DNA from: Stenopsyche tienmushanensis
Taxonomy: Eukaryota > Arthropoda > Insecta > Trichoptera > Stenopsychidae
Direction of reading: 5' to 3'
Assembly (NCBI GenBank): GCA_008973525.1
Contig: WACJ01000525.1
Location: forward strand, 1,054,001 to 1,118,000
DNA length: 64,000 nt
Of this stretch, positions 48,601 through 61,700 are shown one piece after another (within the stretch, counting starts at the first letter, position 1; every line of letters starts with the position of its first letter). A model generated the notes under the pieces. The model searched no databases. It saw only the letters and a program-made list of their open reading frames with translations, and had not been told where the DNA came from. The translations under genes and the position numbers were made by a program.

Positions 48601-51600
48601 ACACATTGTAACAGGGATACAGAACAAGCAAAAACGAAAGCATATCATATTGAAAAACGTGTATCGTCAAAGTCATCCGTTGATATAAAAGAAAAAAATT
48701 TAGATCTTACAGAATATTGTAATAAAATAACTAACAGTCATAATTCAGAGAGCAATATTCAAATACTTAAAGATGACTGGAAAATGGGAATATTACCCAG
48801 ATCTGATATTTCATTTGGCAAGACTGATTTTTATGAAAATACAAATAAAGCTACAGTCAGCATATATGATCGAAAATCAGACTCGTGTATCAATAATGAG
48901 AATTTTTCAATATTTACAAGTGGGCAAAATTCAGATGGCCATTTTTCTAATGTAAATTCTGATGAAACAAGTAAAGCAATTTCTCTCAAAAATATATACG
49001 ACAAAAATAAATATTTCTGTAATACTGACGATAAAGGGAACGAAGGGGATAGATGCCAAAATTGGTCTTACGCAGTCAGTTCTACTAGCAAATGTCATAA
49101 AAGGAATAAAAAGGATGAATATATAAAATATAAGAGAGCAAAAAAAAATTCTAATAAAGTAAATAAAAATGAAAAACAAAATTATTGAAAAAAACTCCCT
49201 ACGCTATCTGGAAATCGGGTTGAATTTTATTTTTTTGTATTTTATGTTATGCCAGTGTATTAAATTTATTCATTATTATGTTTATAAATTCATATTATTT
49301 TTTAATGCTTTTGGTTTTAAATGACATATTTTAGATTGATTTCTTTAAATTTGATTGTTTTTTTTTTATATCATAATTATAATCATTATTATGATGTCAA
49401 ATTTATTCTTAATTTTGAAAGTATCGAAATGCTAAAATATTTTTTTACCGTCCATTTTCTATGAAAATTGAAACATCGATTTTTACTAATTTCGCTTCAT
49501 TCAAATCTCTTTTTTTTGTCAATTTTGTATGCATTACAGTTTATGCTTCATCTTGTGAATTTATTTGTTTGCTTATTAAGGAAAATTTGAAATGTATAAA
49601 CTCTATTTACTCTCGTAATGCATGATGAGCTATTGTCGTAATATATTTTTTTAAATATTCTTTTTCATGTTATCTGCCGTTCTCGAAGCTGTAATAACAC
49701 GCTAAGTCAGAATTAATTTATATACTAAATTTTATTAGTGGTAAATTGCATTTTATTAAATATTCCAATGATGTAACATCACTTTAATAATAAAAAAAAT
49801 ATGAAACAAATATGTAAGACATTTCATATGATAATCAGGACACAAATTGCATACAAATATGTTACAATAGGTAACTGAATAAGAATTAATTCTCGCTAAT
49901 CATTTTTGCATAAATTTTAGAAGTAAATTTATTACCTATTTGAAAACCTATTAATTGATGTAATTCTTATTCAAGTAAGTTGAAAAATCATAGTTAATAT
50001 TTTGAGAACAATAAAACTTTCGACCTATACTAATATTTTTTCACTTATGGTATCTGTTTTATGAAAATATATATTTTTAATATATTATTATTCTAAATTT
50101 TTTTAAATTAAATTATGCTAATTTTATATTATGTAGAATTATTATAATATATAAATATTCGTAATTAAAAGGTGCATTATTATATTGAATCTTGTATCAG
50201 CCCCATGTCACAGCTTCATAATATTTTTCCACCACATCTAGACTTTGTACGAGAAGAGATGGCGTGGGTTGAAATTCTACTGATTGAAGTATTTGTAGAA
50301 CTAATTTTAAAGGTTCTATATAGATACATATCATCATATAATATTACTGTGAGCATGTTTTGTTGCTTCAGCCTTAGCCGGAGGCCACTTGCTCTTCTCC
50401 TTTTCTGATACTATCCTTCATGGGATTCCTTATTTCTTTCTTTGCTGGTTGCTACTTCTCGTAATTCCCAGGATGACAGTTAGTACCATTCCTCTCTTTC
50501 TTGTTAGTTTCCTCCTCCTGCTGCTAGTATGTATGTATATCAAATACTGTGATTGACATGATTTATTTCACACTCTCATAAATTATACACTTTTATATAT
50601 TTCACATTTATTTTTTACGCCTTATTTCCTGTGGTGGCTTCATCTTCCCGTCTGAACCCACTATGTTATCATTTTTACCGTTGGGACCATGCCCAATTTC
50701 GTAGACGTCTTAGCATTTGCTTTTATAGGGCCAGGAAAATCATGGAACACCTCTCCCAAGACAGTTATAGAACTCCGTGTTGAGCCATACGTTATTGGTT
50801 ATACATTTGTTGTTATGATAAACATTTATGTTAGTTTACTTGGGAACATGCTCGGATATTAGTGTTTATGTTATGGGGGATGGGTAGGTGTAAGTTTTTA
50901 GATTCTTCTTCGAGTTTCCTCTTTTTGAATTTCAAACCTAGGATAGGACTGGGGCAACATACATTTCTGTTTCTGTTGATTGTTCTTTCTGTTGAGGATG
51001 GGATATAGTGCCACCATAGAACCTCTTGCTTTCTTGACAACGTTTTTCTCGTGAGCTCTCCATGAGAGTTTGGAGTCGAAAGTTAATCCCAAGTACTTGG
51101 GTTTTAGTTCCCACTTTATAGATTTCCCGTCTAATTTTAAAGGTTGTACCATGTATTTTACTACTCTATTTGTAAATAGAACGGGTTGAGTTTTCATTAT
51201 TATAGTGCAGCCACAAACAATTTCCTGCAGACCTAGGACCTCTTCAATATCCATTCATAGGAAAGTTACATTTATCTCATCTGTATCATACATTCATCTC
51301 CTTGTTTTCTCGATATTGAAGGTAGCATGAGCTTTATTTAGAATTCTCACCCAGCAGGCCAACTAGGTGAACGTATTGAAAGATGCTTTTGCATCTGTCT
51401 TGATAGCAAGTGTAGGAAATTTGTAAAGATTGAGCAGTTTTCCTCAGAAGACGGTGAAAAACTATTTAAGATGACTTATGTATAAATATAATACCTAATA
51501 TTACTTATTCAACCGTTTTTACGTCGCATATTCACGCCACCTTGCACACATGTCGCTCAATAATGAGGACTCACATTGTTTACTTTACATTTTTAAATAA

Positions 51601-54600
51601 GATGTCTTTGGGTATCTTGTGCACATATCTAAAATGTCTGCCGTCATTACTGTAGTTGCCTAGGGAAAATACAAGTGAAGGAAAGACATTGACGGAAGTA
51701 TTTATCTGCTGCATTCAGGGCACGTTGTAAGTTAGCAGTCACTAAATTATTGCTGCGAGAACTCACAAAGTAAGCTGTGTCGTTTATTGATGCCGGGATG
51801 TCATGTAAGAATATGTTAAACAAGCGGTATCCAAGGATGCTACCCTGAGGGACTCCCGCAGGGATGGAGAACGGAGATGATTTTACGTTGTTGAGCACTA
51901 CTAGGAAGGATCTGTCATTGAGATAGGAATGAATAATTTTCATGAGGTACAAAGGAATCCCGAGAGTGATCATTTTGTGAATTAGAGACTTGTGCCAGAC
52001 TGAATCGAAGGTCTTTTCAATACCAAGGAGCACCAACCTGGTGTTCCTCTTTAAGTTGAAGTTTTTTGATGTATGTTCGACCAGTCTGATCAGTTAATGG
52101 ACCGTGAAATGGTTTTTTTTTTTGATACATACTGTTAATGTAACTTGAAGTAAATTCAACTATTCTATTTAAGATTAACCTCCCAAAAAGTTTATTCTTC
52201 AGCGAAATTAATGAAGTAATCTAAATAGAATAAATATAAACCATACTAAAATATTTACTTAGAGCCTTCTTTATCTTCAGTTCTTTGATCACTTTATACT
52301 CTAGCGAAAAGTGCAAATTAATAAACAAATTTTAAATTAATTACAATAATTTTATGAGAGGAACATTCAACAAAATAATTTTAGATAAATAATCCCAAAT
52401 CAATCATTTTTATATTTCATTGATATCCTCACATTTATTGTTTTTCCAGCTTGAAAAAAAAGGTTAACCATCAGGAATTAATGGATATGAAAGCTCGTTT
52501 ATTGCTAAATATTGGTGTCACTTCTGAACACCTTGGTAATTTCGATAAAGCTATTAGTTATATACATAAAGCCATTCATATATGTAAAGATCAAGATTTG
52601 TATGATTTACTCTGCCAATGCTACATAACTGAAGGACTCCTTTATTCTTCCAAACATAATGATCACTCTAAAGCTATAATATGTTTTAATCATTCATTAG
52701 AGATTGCTAGCCGATTGGATAATAAAGTGAGTATAAAATAATTTTATATGTATATCATTTATTTAGAATTTGTAATGTATTAATCAAAATTGTTTTTTTT
52801 TTACAGATTGTCAAACAATGTGAAATATTATTTTTGAAAGCTGAGGCCCTTGCTAAAATATCTGATTTCCAGAGTGCTAAAATGGTTCTAGTGAAGGCAT
52901 GGAAAATGAAAACTCCCAATGAAAGTGAACAACAGGATATTGAAAAAACTTTGAAAATCGGTATTGTATCATGCAATATTGTTGTTAATTAAAAGTATAT
53001 ATTTTTTTCAATAATTAACATTAATTCTTATTTTGCAGTGGCAGCATTATGCTATACAGAAGATATGTTAGTAACAACAAATTCTAATGATTATTCAAAA
53101 TTAAAGAAACTTTATGAAAAAATGGGAGACGGTGCATGTTCCTTGAAAAATTACCAAAAAGCAGTAAATTGTTATTTAAAAATGTTAGACAGTGCTGAAA
53201 AATGTGGAGATTCTGGAAAAGAACTTGTACCAATATATATTAGGTGTTTCCCAAAATAATCCATAATAACATCCATAAAAGTTTTATTTTTGCATATTTA
53301 ATTATTGTATTTTTTTATCTACAGTTTGTATCAAACATATAAAGATTTACTTGATTATGAAAAAGCATTGGAATATAACAAGATGGAATATGAACTTGTA
53401 AAAATGAACCCCAAAGAAGCTTTCAGCACATTGATGAATTTAGCTGATACTCTTCAGCTTGCTGGACGACCGTATGATGAAATTGAATCTACATTGCTTC
53501 AAGCAAGGAATGAGGTATAAAATATACAATTGCTTTAAATTTGACATTATTTGCAATGGCCAAAAAGAGTTATTCTAGAATATTTTCTGTAGGCAAGAAA
53601 GCAATCTGATGAAAAACAAGAAGCAAAATGCTTAAAAATATTAATTAAATCACAGAAGGATTTAGGTTTCGAAGAAAAAGCATTACAAACTGAAAATGAA
53701 TTATCACTTATGGGCCGTATAAGTGATAGTGAAGAATCTTCTGAAGATGATGGTTACGAAGAAGCAAGCACACCAAATATTGGAGATGATATATGTTTAG
53801 AAGATTTAACAGGTTTTTCAACATATTCAATAAATTTTACAATAGCATTGAATAACCTAATATTTAAATAGATAGTAATTTTGTATATTCTTATATATCA
53901 GATTTGTCAGATAATGAAGAAAATGATGAAAATTCAAAACCTCGGTCAATTCGTAAAAGAGGAAAAGGTTTCACAATTAAAAAAAATTCCAAGGGTGAAA
54001 CACAATTGCATTCGGTATGTATGAAATCCAAGTATTTACATGGAAAATAATGTTTATTTATATGAATTAATAATTTTTTATATTATTTAGGCATCAATTT
54101 CTGGTAATACATTACTTGCAACGCGTCTTTTATCTCAAGGGCATCCTGTTAATATTCGTGATAATGCCGGCTGGCTTCCTATTCACGAGGCTTGTATACA
54201 TGGTCATAAAACTATTGTAGAATTGTTAATAAAAAACGGTGCATCTGTCAATGATAGAGGAGGTACCCAATGTGATGGTGAGGTTTTTCTTTAATTATTT
54301 AGATCAAGTTTTATATGTAGAATGTCTTTTCAAACAATGATAGTCTAATGTAGACCCTTTGTCGGCTGCATTCCCGCAACTATTTCAAAAGGCGATGACA
54401 CTTTTTCCTATTAGGGCTCAATTCTGCTGCTCCACGGCTGCAGTTTTATTCATGACATCAGCAAGAAGGCTCAGTAGCAAGGGTTTCATTATCCACTCAT
54501 TTATTCAGTGAATTTTATTGACAGGGAATATGAGCATTGCATCAGGCAAGGTGGTCCATTGTTACATCTTTCAATTATGACTACCAAATTGTAACTTTTC

Positions 54601-57600
54601 AATAAATTTTTGTCGTGCATCGATGGCAAAGTCGTGCTGTAAAGGTGCCCCTACACATCTAAATATTTTCAATATATTTTTATAGAAATTCGTAAATGTT
54701 CATACTTTTCAATAAAAAATCGTATTCTAAAGAATTTTTTAACCGTTGAATAAGCTTTTAAGCTATTTCAATAAAGATAAGACGATTTACGTTTGTGTTG
54801 TCTTAAGAGCAAGCGTTTGTTTTGATAATTAAGATACTCACATCATTCTTATCGTTGATCAATTTTGTTATTCCTCTTTGACGGTTCTGGGGTGGCGTCA
54901 TTAGTCATATAGTTTGAAACACAACCACATAGAACTATCACTTTTATTTAAAAATATTGTAATAGAAATTTTTAAATCTTCAGGTATTACTCCAATATAT
55001 GATGCAGCTAGTAACGGACATTTAGAAATTGTTGAACTGTTGCTTAATAATGGGGCATCACCTTCTATAAAATCTGACTATGGAGATACTCCTTTAGATG
55101 TTTTAAAAAAATGGCGAAAAAATACAACAATTGATCCTGTTGAAAACATTTTTTATGAAACAATTTATGCAAGGCTACACAAAAGTCTTGAACGTATTAG
55201 AGACTCTCCAAATAAAAATAATGTATCTCTAAATAAGTCTCCGTTAAAGCAATCTTTAACCACTCCAAAAAAAATCGGGAGTAACACGGAAGTACGAAGT
55301 TCGCTACGAAGAAATATTGAAAACCCAGACATAGTAGATGATCCTATGACATGGAGTAAAAGGTGTGAACTACCTTCTAATTCTGAGAGTGAAAGTGAGG
55401 GCTTAAATTCACCTATTCTTAAACAAAAATCCAGAAGAATTATAGATGATTCTAGTAATTCTAGTGATTCTTCTAATTTGAATATTTTGCCTAGAAAAGA
55501 ATTAAATAGCGGAGTGAATGCATACAGAGATGCAATAAATGCTTTGAGAAATAAGCAGTCTTCAGTCGATGCAAGTCCTAGTAAATGTAAAGAAAATCAG
55601 AAAAAAAGTGCGTTACTTAGTCCCGATGAGGTTGGAGAAGATTGGTTAGAAAATGATGTTTTTCAATCGCGCTCTAAAAAAAGGCGGCAAGACAGTTGTG
55701 TCTACAATCCCTCTAAAAGAAAATCCAACGAATCAGTAAAGAGCACAGATAAAAATTCGCCAAACAGTGGGTTTAATGAAATAAATAATTTTAATAATCC
55801 AGAAACCGATAGTGTCGCATCATTAAATGCATCACTCCTGATAGACAGTGATAATAGTTGTGATGATATGCAATTTATACAGCAAGAAAATGTACCCCCA
55901 GGAAGCTTATTATCTAACTGTATAAATAATGATAAAACGGTATTTAAAAAAAAATCTCTTAAGAAATGGAAACATCAAAGTTCATTGTTGAGGGCTGGAT
56001 TTAGCAGGAAAAAAACTGACAAATTAAAAGCTCATTCGACATCGTTGGTTTTAAATGACAATGGAAGCGATACTGATAGCGGATCAAATATTAGTTTATG
56101 TTCGAATAGAAGCAAACAGGGAAAGGCTCATCTCATAGAAGAACCCGATTCTACCACTGAATATAGTTCTACATTTTCAACCATAGATAAATTAGCGCAT
56201 TTCAGAAATTCACCAAAAAAAGATTCATCAGTCAATATGAATATGAACACATTTGCATCTACTGCAGCAATGAAAGTCAGAGTCGAAGATAAGTTACTTC
56301 TCATACCGGTAATGATGGATAGAATTGATACGCTTACTATCAATTGGCTAATACAAGAAACATCTAGGCGATACTATAAGTCTGTATTTTTAACTTAATT
56401 AATAATATTATCATATTTTTTGTTTTAATAAAAGCATTTTTTCTTTAGTATTGAAGGCGTTCAACCAACATTACACTTGTTGACAAATGATGGAGCAATC
56501 TTAGCTGATGAAGATCCACTTAGTATAGTTCTTGGTCCTAATGAATTACAGGCAAATATTATAAGTTGGAATTTACCACCATTGGGAGACAGATATATCG
56601 AATGTTGTACACAGTATAATAATGGTTGGTATTTTTTACAAAAACTATTCTATTTTGAAGATTATTTTCATTAATATTATTAATTATCTTGCAGAAATAG
56701 ACAATCACATTAAATATCTTCTTGAAACTAGTCAAGCGACACATACACTCGATTTATCAAATATGAACTTGGCGCAAATTGAATTAAAACCCATCTTTAA
56801 AGCTCTAAATCATCAATCAAGTCTTAAAAATCTCATTTTGTCGAATAACATTATAAGTAACGACGGACTTAAGATGCTAAATCAATGTTTACCTACATTG
56901 AAAAATATAATTTCAATAAATCTGAGCAGCGCCTTTATTGAATATGAAGGACTGCAAGATTTATTGAACGTATTTGAAAAATCAAATAGACCTTTGTGCC
57001 CATATCTTGAAGAATTAAATCTGAGTTTTAATTCGTTGAACGATTTGGGATTCTCTTGCATTTCCAAATTGACAAATCAAATTAAATTAAAATCTTTATA
57101 CATTAGAGCTTGCGACATTAATTGTCAATCATTGAATAGCATAGAAAGCTTAAATTTATGCTATATTCAGAATTTAGATATAAGCTATAATTTATTTAAA
57201 AACGAATTTATTGAAAAAATTTTAAGAACCATGAACCCTGAGATATTGGTTGTATTAAAAATGGAAGGACTGAATATTTGTAGTGATACGATAACACAAT
57301 TTTTAAACTCGGGTTCGTTTTCAAATTTGAAAGAAATTGATCTCTCGAGGTGTAAACTTACAGATGTCGACGTCACGCAAATATTAAGGTGAGTGGAAAC
57401 AACATCAACTTCTCAACATAAATTATGCTTCAATTTAAATTGTATTTTTTAAAAAATTCTTTTAGGTGTGCATCAAAATGTATTAATTTTGAAAAAATAC
57501 ATTTACGCTACAATAAAGATCTTACGTTTTTATCGTTGAAAAAGCTTTTACAATATGAGAAATTTACATATCTAGACTTAGAAGGATGTTCTAATATATT

Positions 57601-57808
57601 CAAACACGTGCAATCGACAGACTTGCAAAATAATTGGTTCACTGAAAAAGAAGGAAAACTAGAAAATCTCATCGTCACTTCTGATAATTCAACAGCCGAG
57701 CTGGAAGAAATATTGAAATCATTTTCATCCATGTGGCACAATCATTGTAATCATAGTTCTTCTGTAAAAATGTATTCATTCAATCAAATAATTTTCAAAA
57801 AAGTTTAA
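45631..57808 (+). CDS. TONSL: Tonsoku-like protein (TPR, ankyrin, LRR)
   Basis: Fourteen exons: 45631-45643, 45976-46233, 46307-46472, 52450-52726, 52807-52960, 53039-53243, 53325-53514, 53593-53812, 53902-54014, 54091-54277, 54984-56379, 56449-56624, 56695-57388 and 57466-57808; 1,463 residues, all phases closing (human 1,378). Order: TPRs at about 15-440 (ELADFYNKKGSYEAALNEYK), an acidic stretch SDSEESSEDDGYEEAS, three ankyrin repeats from about 533 (GWLPIHEACIHGHKTIVELL; ITPIYDAASNGHLEIVELLL), a disordered serine/lysine-rich region, a ubiquitin-like part (VRVEDKLLLIPV...RRYY), C-terminal leucine-rich repeats, and the end IIFKKV. TONSL, with MMS22L, binds unmethylated H4K20 on new histones via its ankyrin repeats and promotes RAD51 repair of stalled forks. 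The 13-nt first exon (MEEQ) with donor GTTTGT is my least certain junction. Confidence 0.93.
47578..49188 (+). CDS. ATG-less 536-codon open exon nested in TONSL intron
   Basis: An uninterrupted frame starts directly after a possible splice acceptor (ttgcttcatag) and runs IGTESKLATEKKQTDVFLED onward to a stop at 49,188. The first in-frame ATG is about 197 codons in, so either an upstream exon supplies the start or the copy is 5'-truncated. The first 300 residues look globular (SREEITCTDIARRSSSSLSL; GIPWVVQTLVLSLARISDSW; SWQLITKRMLFCIYETFDAL) with many cysteines; the rest is Asn/Lys/Ser-rich and ends in a basic cluster. A candidate upstream exon at about 46,630-46,699 (QRESKRDQVKKTFLKKRK, then GTATCC) would join in phase. 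No family is recognised. It could be a nested gene, a retrocopy or a transposon-borne frame; it reads in the TONSL sense but does not fit the TONSL protein. Confidence 0.45.
   Translation: MGTESKLATEKKQTDVFLEDLDFSKAATSTPNGGYATSNRFELFDFEKLKTVVKDLHAATTSPVFPPVGAERQKKNDFQPRDCLLSREEITCTDIARRSSSSLSLEFRERGERIVSELCDDVEEETLRKNLNEVIILNPLISCSKPGLNFKPKETSQYIANIAINVCEVANQIANKNKGCYCFNGIENLCCKTKGNMKRHESAVTKFQSQGIPWVVQTLVLSLARISDSWKCFQELLNQKQATFEFIENKYYSSNVRQSFHSWQLITKRMLFCIYETFDALDNGIREEQLDKTDRRDSSKILMPNYNVALNSKCLYDQPVENKNQCLVRSQPVQSYYVLEKTHCNRDTEQAKTKAYHIEKRVSSKSSVDIKEKNLDLTEYCNKITNSHNSESNIQILKDDWKMGILPRSDISFGKTDFYENTNKATVSIYDRKSDSCINNENFSIFTSGQNSDGHFSNVNSDETSKAISLKNIYDKNKYFCNTDDKGNEGDRCQNWSYAVSSTSKCHKRNKKDEYIKYKRAKKNSNKVNKNEKQNY
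50600..52108 (-). mobile_element. Jockey-clade LINE remnant, antisense in TONSL intron
   Basis: On the minus strand from about 52,108: LIRLVEHTSKNFN, LGIEKTFDSVWHKSLIHKM, YLNDRSFLVVLN, PAGVPQGSILGYRLFNIFLH, then DIPASINDTAYFVSS, and further down (about 51,230-50,990) KPKYLGLTFDSKLSWRAHEK. These are the ordered reverse transcriptase motifs of Jockey-type elements. The segment that should read ALFADDTA is deleted to INDTA, so the catalytic aspartates are lost. 5'-truncated, with stops; its 3' end is only approximate. Confidence 0.8.
54278..54983. other. TONSL intron with possible repeat
   Basis: This 0.7-kb intron lies between the two ankyrin exons. A block from about 54,350 to 54,900, including aaaggtgcccctacacatc, has a different texture from its neighbours and may be a short transposable element. 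No ends are resolved. Confidence 0.35.
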
Positions 57809-58703
57809 ACCTGCATATCTTGTATGTATTACAATTATTTAATTAATATGTATTTTTAAATTCTTATTAGCAATGAAATGCCATTATTTTTTAAAGCAAA
57901 TATAATGTAATAAATTCATGAAAGTGTATTTTTATTTTATATATTTATATATATGGAGGATGTTTTACTCACTTCCATAATTTCTTTATAATTCAATTTT
58001 TTTAGTGATAAAATAGAAATTCTCTTTTTCATTTGTATGTGTTTTTATTTTATACTAGTGATTACCCGGCATACGTTGCAATTCCACGTCTCGCATAACA
58101 AACTGCATACATAAGCAATATTTTTACTATGCCTATGTTTTTCCTACAAGTGTAAACAATAAGTTGAAAAAGTTTTATTGCAATCAAATGAACGCTATAG
58201 TAGCGCATTAAATACGAACAAACATTGAATTTTATATATTAGATTTATTATGTGGCCTAAAAAATAATATTAACCACATCATATAAATTCAAAGAACATA
58301 TCTTTTGATTGTAAAAACTCTTAATAATATTTATATACACACATTCGTTTTTTAATTTTCAAAGAGGTGAAAAAAATATTTGTTTCACTGATAAAAAATT
58401 CATTATTAACACAATAAGCGCATTAAAAATATAATAAAATTATGATGCTTATTCTAAACGGTCGATGATCATTGATTATGCGTTTTATTATCAGAAAATA
58501 TTTTAATTTCCATTTTTTATATTTATAATTCACACAAAAATCAGAAATATATTCTTAAAAACGAAAAAAATAAATTATCAGCCATGGACGTATAAAAGAT
58601 GCTTATGACAGTATTTGTATTGTTTTGGCGGAAAAGTTGACAGATGTCATCGATAGACATCGACTGAAAAATACATTTACTAAATTATTAACGCTTGTTG
58701 GAA
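57809..58703. other. intergenic, TONSL to PMS2
   Basis: It contains the TONSL 3' UTR, an inverted copy of the dispersed repeat (58,058-58,255) and the PMS2 5' flank with its 5' UTR. No other gene is seen. Confidence 0.55.
58058..58255 (-). repeat. dispersed repeat copy with acccggcatacgttgc end
   Basis: The reverse complement matches the tandem units at 26,663-26,890 (gtttgttcgtatttaatgcg; gattgcaataaaac). One edge reads tagtgattacccggcatacg, which resembles the TAC-CCGGG edge of a widespread insect repeat class whose identity I cannot fix. Confidence 0.55.
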
Positions 58704-61700
58704 ATGGATCAGGATCTTGATTATGCTAAGATTCCCCCAGAGGACACTAAGGAGTCTGCAAAAATTATTAAGGCTATAAATAAGGACACAGTTCATAAAA
58801 TTTGCTCTGGACAAGTACGCATATGCGAACCTTACTTAAAAAACACATAGAAAGCGATTATTTTTGATGATATTAAAAACTCTCATGTATTTTAAAGGTC
58901 GTATTAAATCTGGCCACAGCAGTCAAGGAATTAGTTGAAAATTCAATCGATGCCGGAGCAACAGTTGTAGAAATTCGCCTAAAAGATTATGGCCAAGAAC
59001 TCGTAGAAGTTTCAGATAATGGATCAGGTGTACAAGAAGAAAACTTTTCTGGACTTAGTGAGCTATATATATTTATTATTATTGCTAATAAAGTTTGCAC
59101 CTTTGTATATATTTTTGTTTTTGCATTTAGCATTAAAATACCATACATCCAAATTGCGTGAATTTTCTGACCTTTTGGGAGTATCAACATTTGGTTTTAG
59201 AGGAGAGGCGTTGAGTTCGTTATGTGCTTTGTCAGATTTAGTGATAAGTACTAGGCATGCATCTACTGATCATGGTATACATGCGTTTTTATTTACTTGT
59301 TATTGACACATTTTTGTGCATTCTCATTGTCACAACATGGATTTTTGTATTCAGGTACTAAAATAACATATGATCATAAAGGACATATTAAAAATATCTG
59401 TCCTTGTGCTCGACAAATTGGTACTACAGTAACTTTAACTAATATATTCAATACACTACCAGTTAGACAAAAAGAGTTTCACAGGAATATCAAAAGAGAA
59501 TTTAATAAAATGACGCAGCTTCTTTATGCTTATTGCATAATTTCGGAAGGAATCAAGTAAGTTATAAAACAACTTATATAAATCAATATAATATGAATTA
59601 ACCATATACCTATAATTTATTTTTTTTAGAATCACCTGCACTAATCAAACTAGCAAAGGTAATAAATCTATCGTTGTAGCAACTCAAGGGAGTACTATAA
59701 GAGATAATATTGCTTGTGTTTTTGGGGTAAAACAACTACAATCACTTCTAGATCTGAAACCATTTTATCCAGAAAGTTACATTAGCAACATGAAAGAAAA
59801 GTTTTTCTCAGATTTGAATGATGTCAAAATAGAAACGAATTTAACTCCAGAAGAATCCATTGATGTTGCTGATATAAAATCAGATAATGAATTGGATTTA
59901 TCTGAAGACTCTTCAAATGATGCAAATAATATAGAGAAATCTAGTGATGTAACAATGAGCGAAGCATATTCTTTGTCGAATAGTAATACACAAAAAAGTG
60001 GAAATATTCATAACCAAAAGCAATTTAAACAGCCATTTGATTTTACTGGACTTATTTCTTCTTGTGCACATGGTTCTGGTCGATCAACAACAGACAGACA
60101 ATTTTTTTATGTGAACTCTCGACCTTGTGAACCTCAAAAAGTTATGAAAATCGTAAATGAAATATATAAACACTACAACCCCCATCAATCTCCTTTCGTA
60201 TTTATAGATCTGAAAGTGAAAAGATCATCCGTTGATGTAAATGTTACACCAGATAAACGAAAAATATTTTTAGATAGAGAGAAGCATTTGCTTGAAGTTA
60301 TAAAAACGTCTTTAAATAAAATATATGAACACATTCCTTCCACTCTGAAAGTTGAAAATTTAGGTTCAGAAATGAACTCTTTACACAAGAGTAAAAGTGC
60401 AGGAAATAATTCGTGTGAAAAAGCTCCTAGAATATTTTCTTCCTTTCTGAATCAATTTGCTAGCAAATATAATAATGAATCTAACAGCACTATTGTTAAT
60501 AATTCTGAAACCAAAAGGAAAGCAACAACTTTGGATAATTATGTCAATATAAAAAGTGTTAGAAGTATGTCTCCTAATTTAATGGACTCTGATGATTCCC
60601 ACGATCAAAGTATAGAATCTCGTACAATGGATATAACTGAAGACAACAACGAAGAAGTTTTGAATAATGAGAACAATCATAACGAATCTCTAGAAAATAT
60701 CAATAAAAACATTGAAAAATGCAAGGACGAAATTATCAATGATTCATCGGAAGTATCAGATTCAAGGGATCAGTCAAAAGAAACAGTTTATTTGGGATTT
60801 TCGACTAAAGATAATTTTTCTCAAGTTGTTGAATTAAGTGATGTATTAAATGATGATTCTAAAACGAGTAGCGATCGAAGAAAAAAAATGAAGCTAAATA
60901 ATGGAAAAGCATCATTGAAAAATGACACCCAAATAAAATATATCACGGACAGCAATTCGATTGAAAACAAGTCCGCAGCTAGAAGAACATGCCAAATGAA
61001 CGTTACTTTTGAGGGCGTCAAAAAACTGATGCTGGAAGATTCTGCATACAAGGAAAATAAAATAAAAAATATCAATAGGGTTAAATTTCGATCGGAAATA
61101 AATCCAGTCTTTAACAAGAAGTGCGAAGAAGAACTCGAAAAAGAAATATCTAAAGATATGTTTGACAAAATGAAAATTATTGGACAATTTAATTTAGGAT
61201 TTATCGTAACTCAGCTGGATGAAGATTTATTTATCATTGACCAACATGCTACAGACGAAAAATATAATTTTGAAACATTACAAAAAACGACAGTTCTAAC
61301 AAATCAAAAACTCGTTATGTAAGAATTTTAATCGGTTTTATGAATTCAATTTTTGTAAAAATTTTTATCAAAAAAATTAATATTTTAGACCGCAAACTTT
61401 GGAATTGACTGGGGTAAATGAAACAATCCTGATTGACAATTTGGAAGTATGCAGGAAAAATGGTTTTACTTTTGACATTGATAAAGACGCTCCTCCTACA
61501 AAGAGAGTTAAACTCTTAACAATACCCATATCAAATAATTATGTATTCGGCAAAGAAGATATTGAAGAGTTGTTGTTTATGCTTAAGGTGATTATCATTA
61601 TTTTTTCTAAATGTGACTTACTTGAATTAAGGTAGCTCCTATAATCCGAGATATTTATAAGAAAGCCGCTGACAACCGACAGTGTGTTTCACCATTTCCA

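Larger units (their letters stand above)
46473..52449. other. 6-kb TONSL intron with nested elements
   Basis: It separates the third and fourth TPR exons. It holds the open exon at 47,578-49,188 and the Jockey-like LINE at 50,600-52,108. The rest, including 49,200-50,160, is AT-rich with nothing recognisable. Confidence 0.7.
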
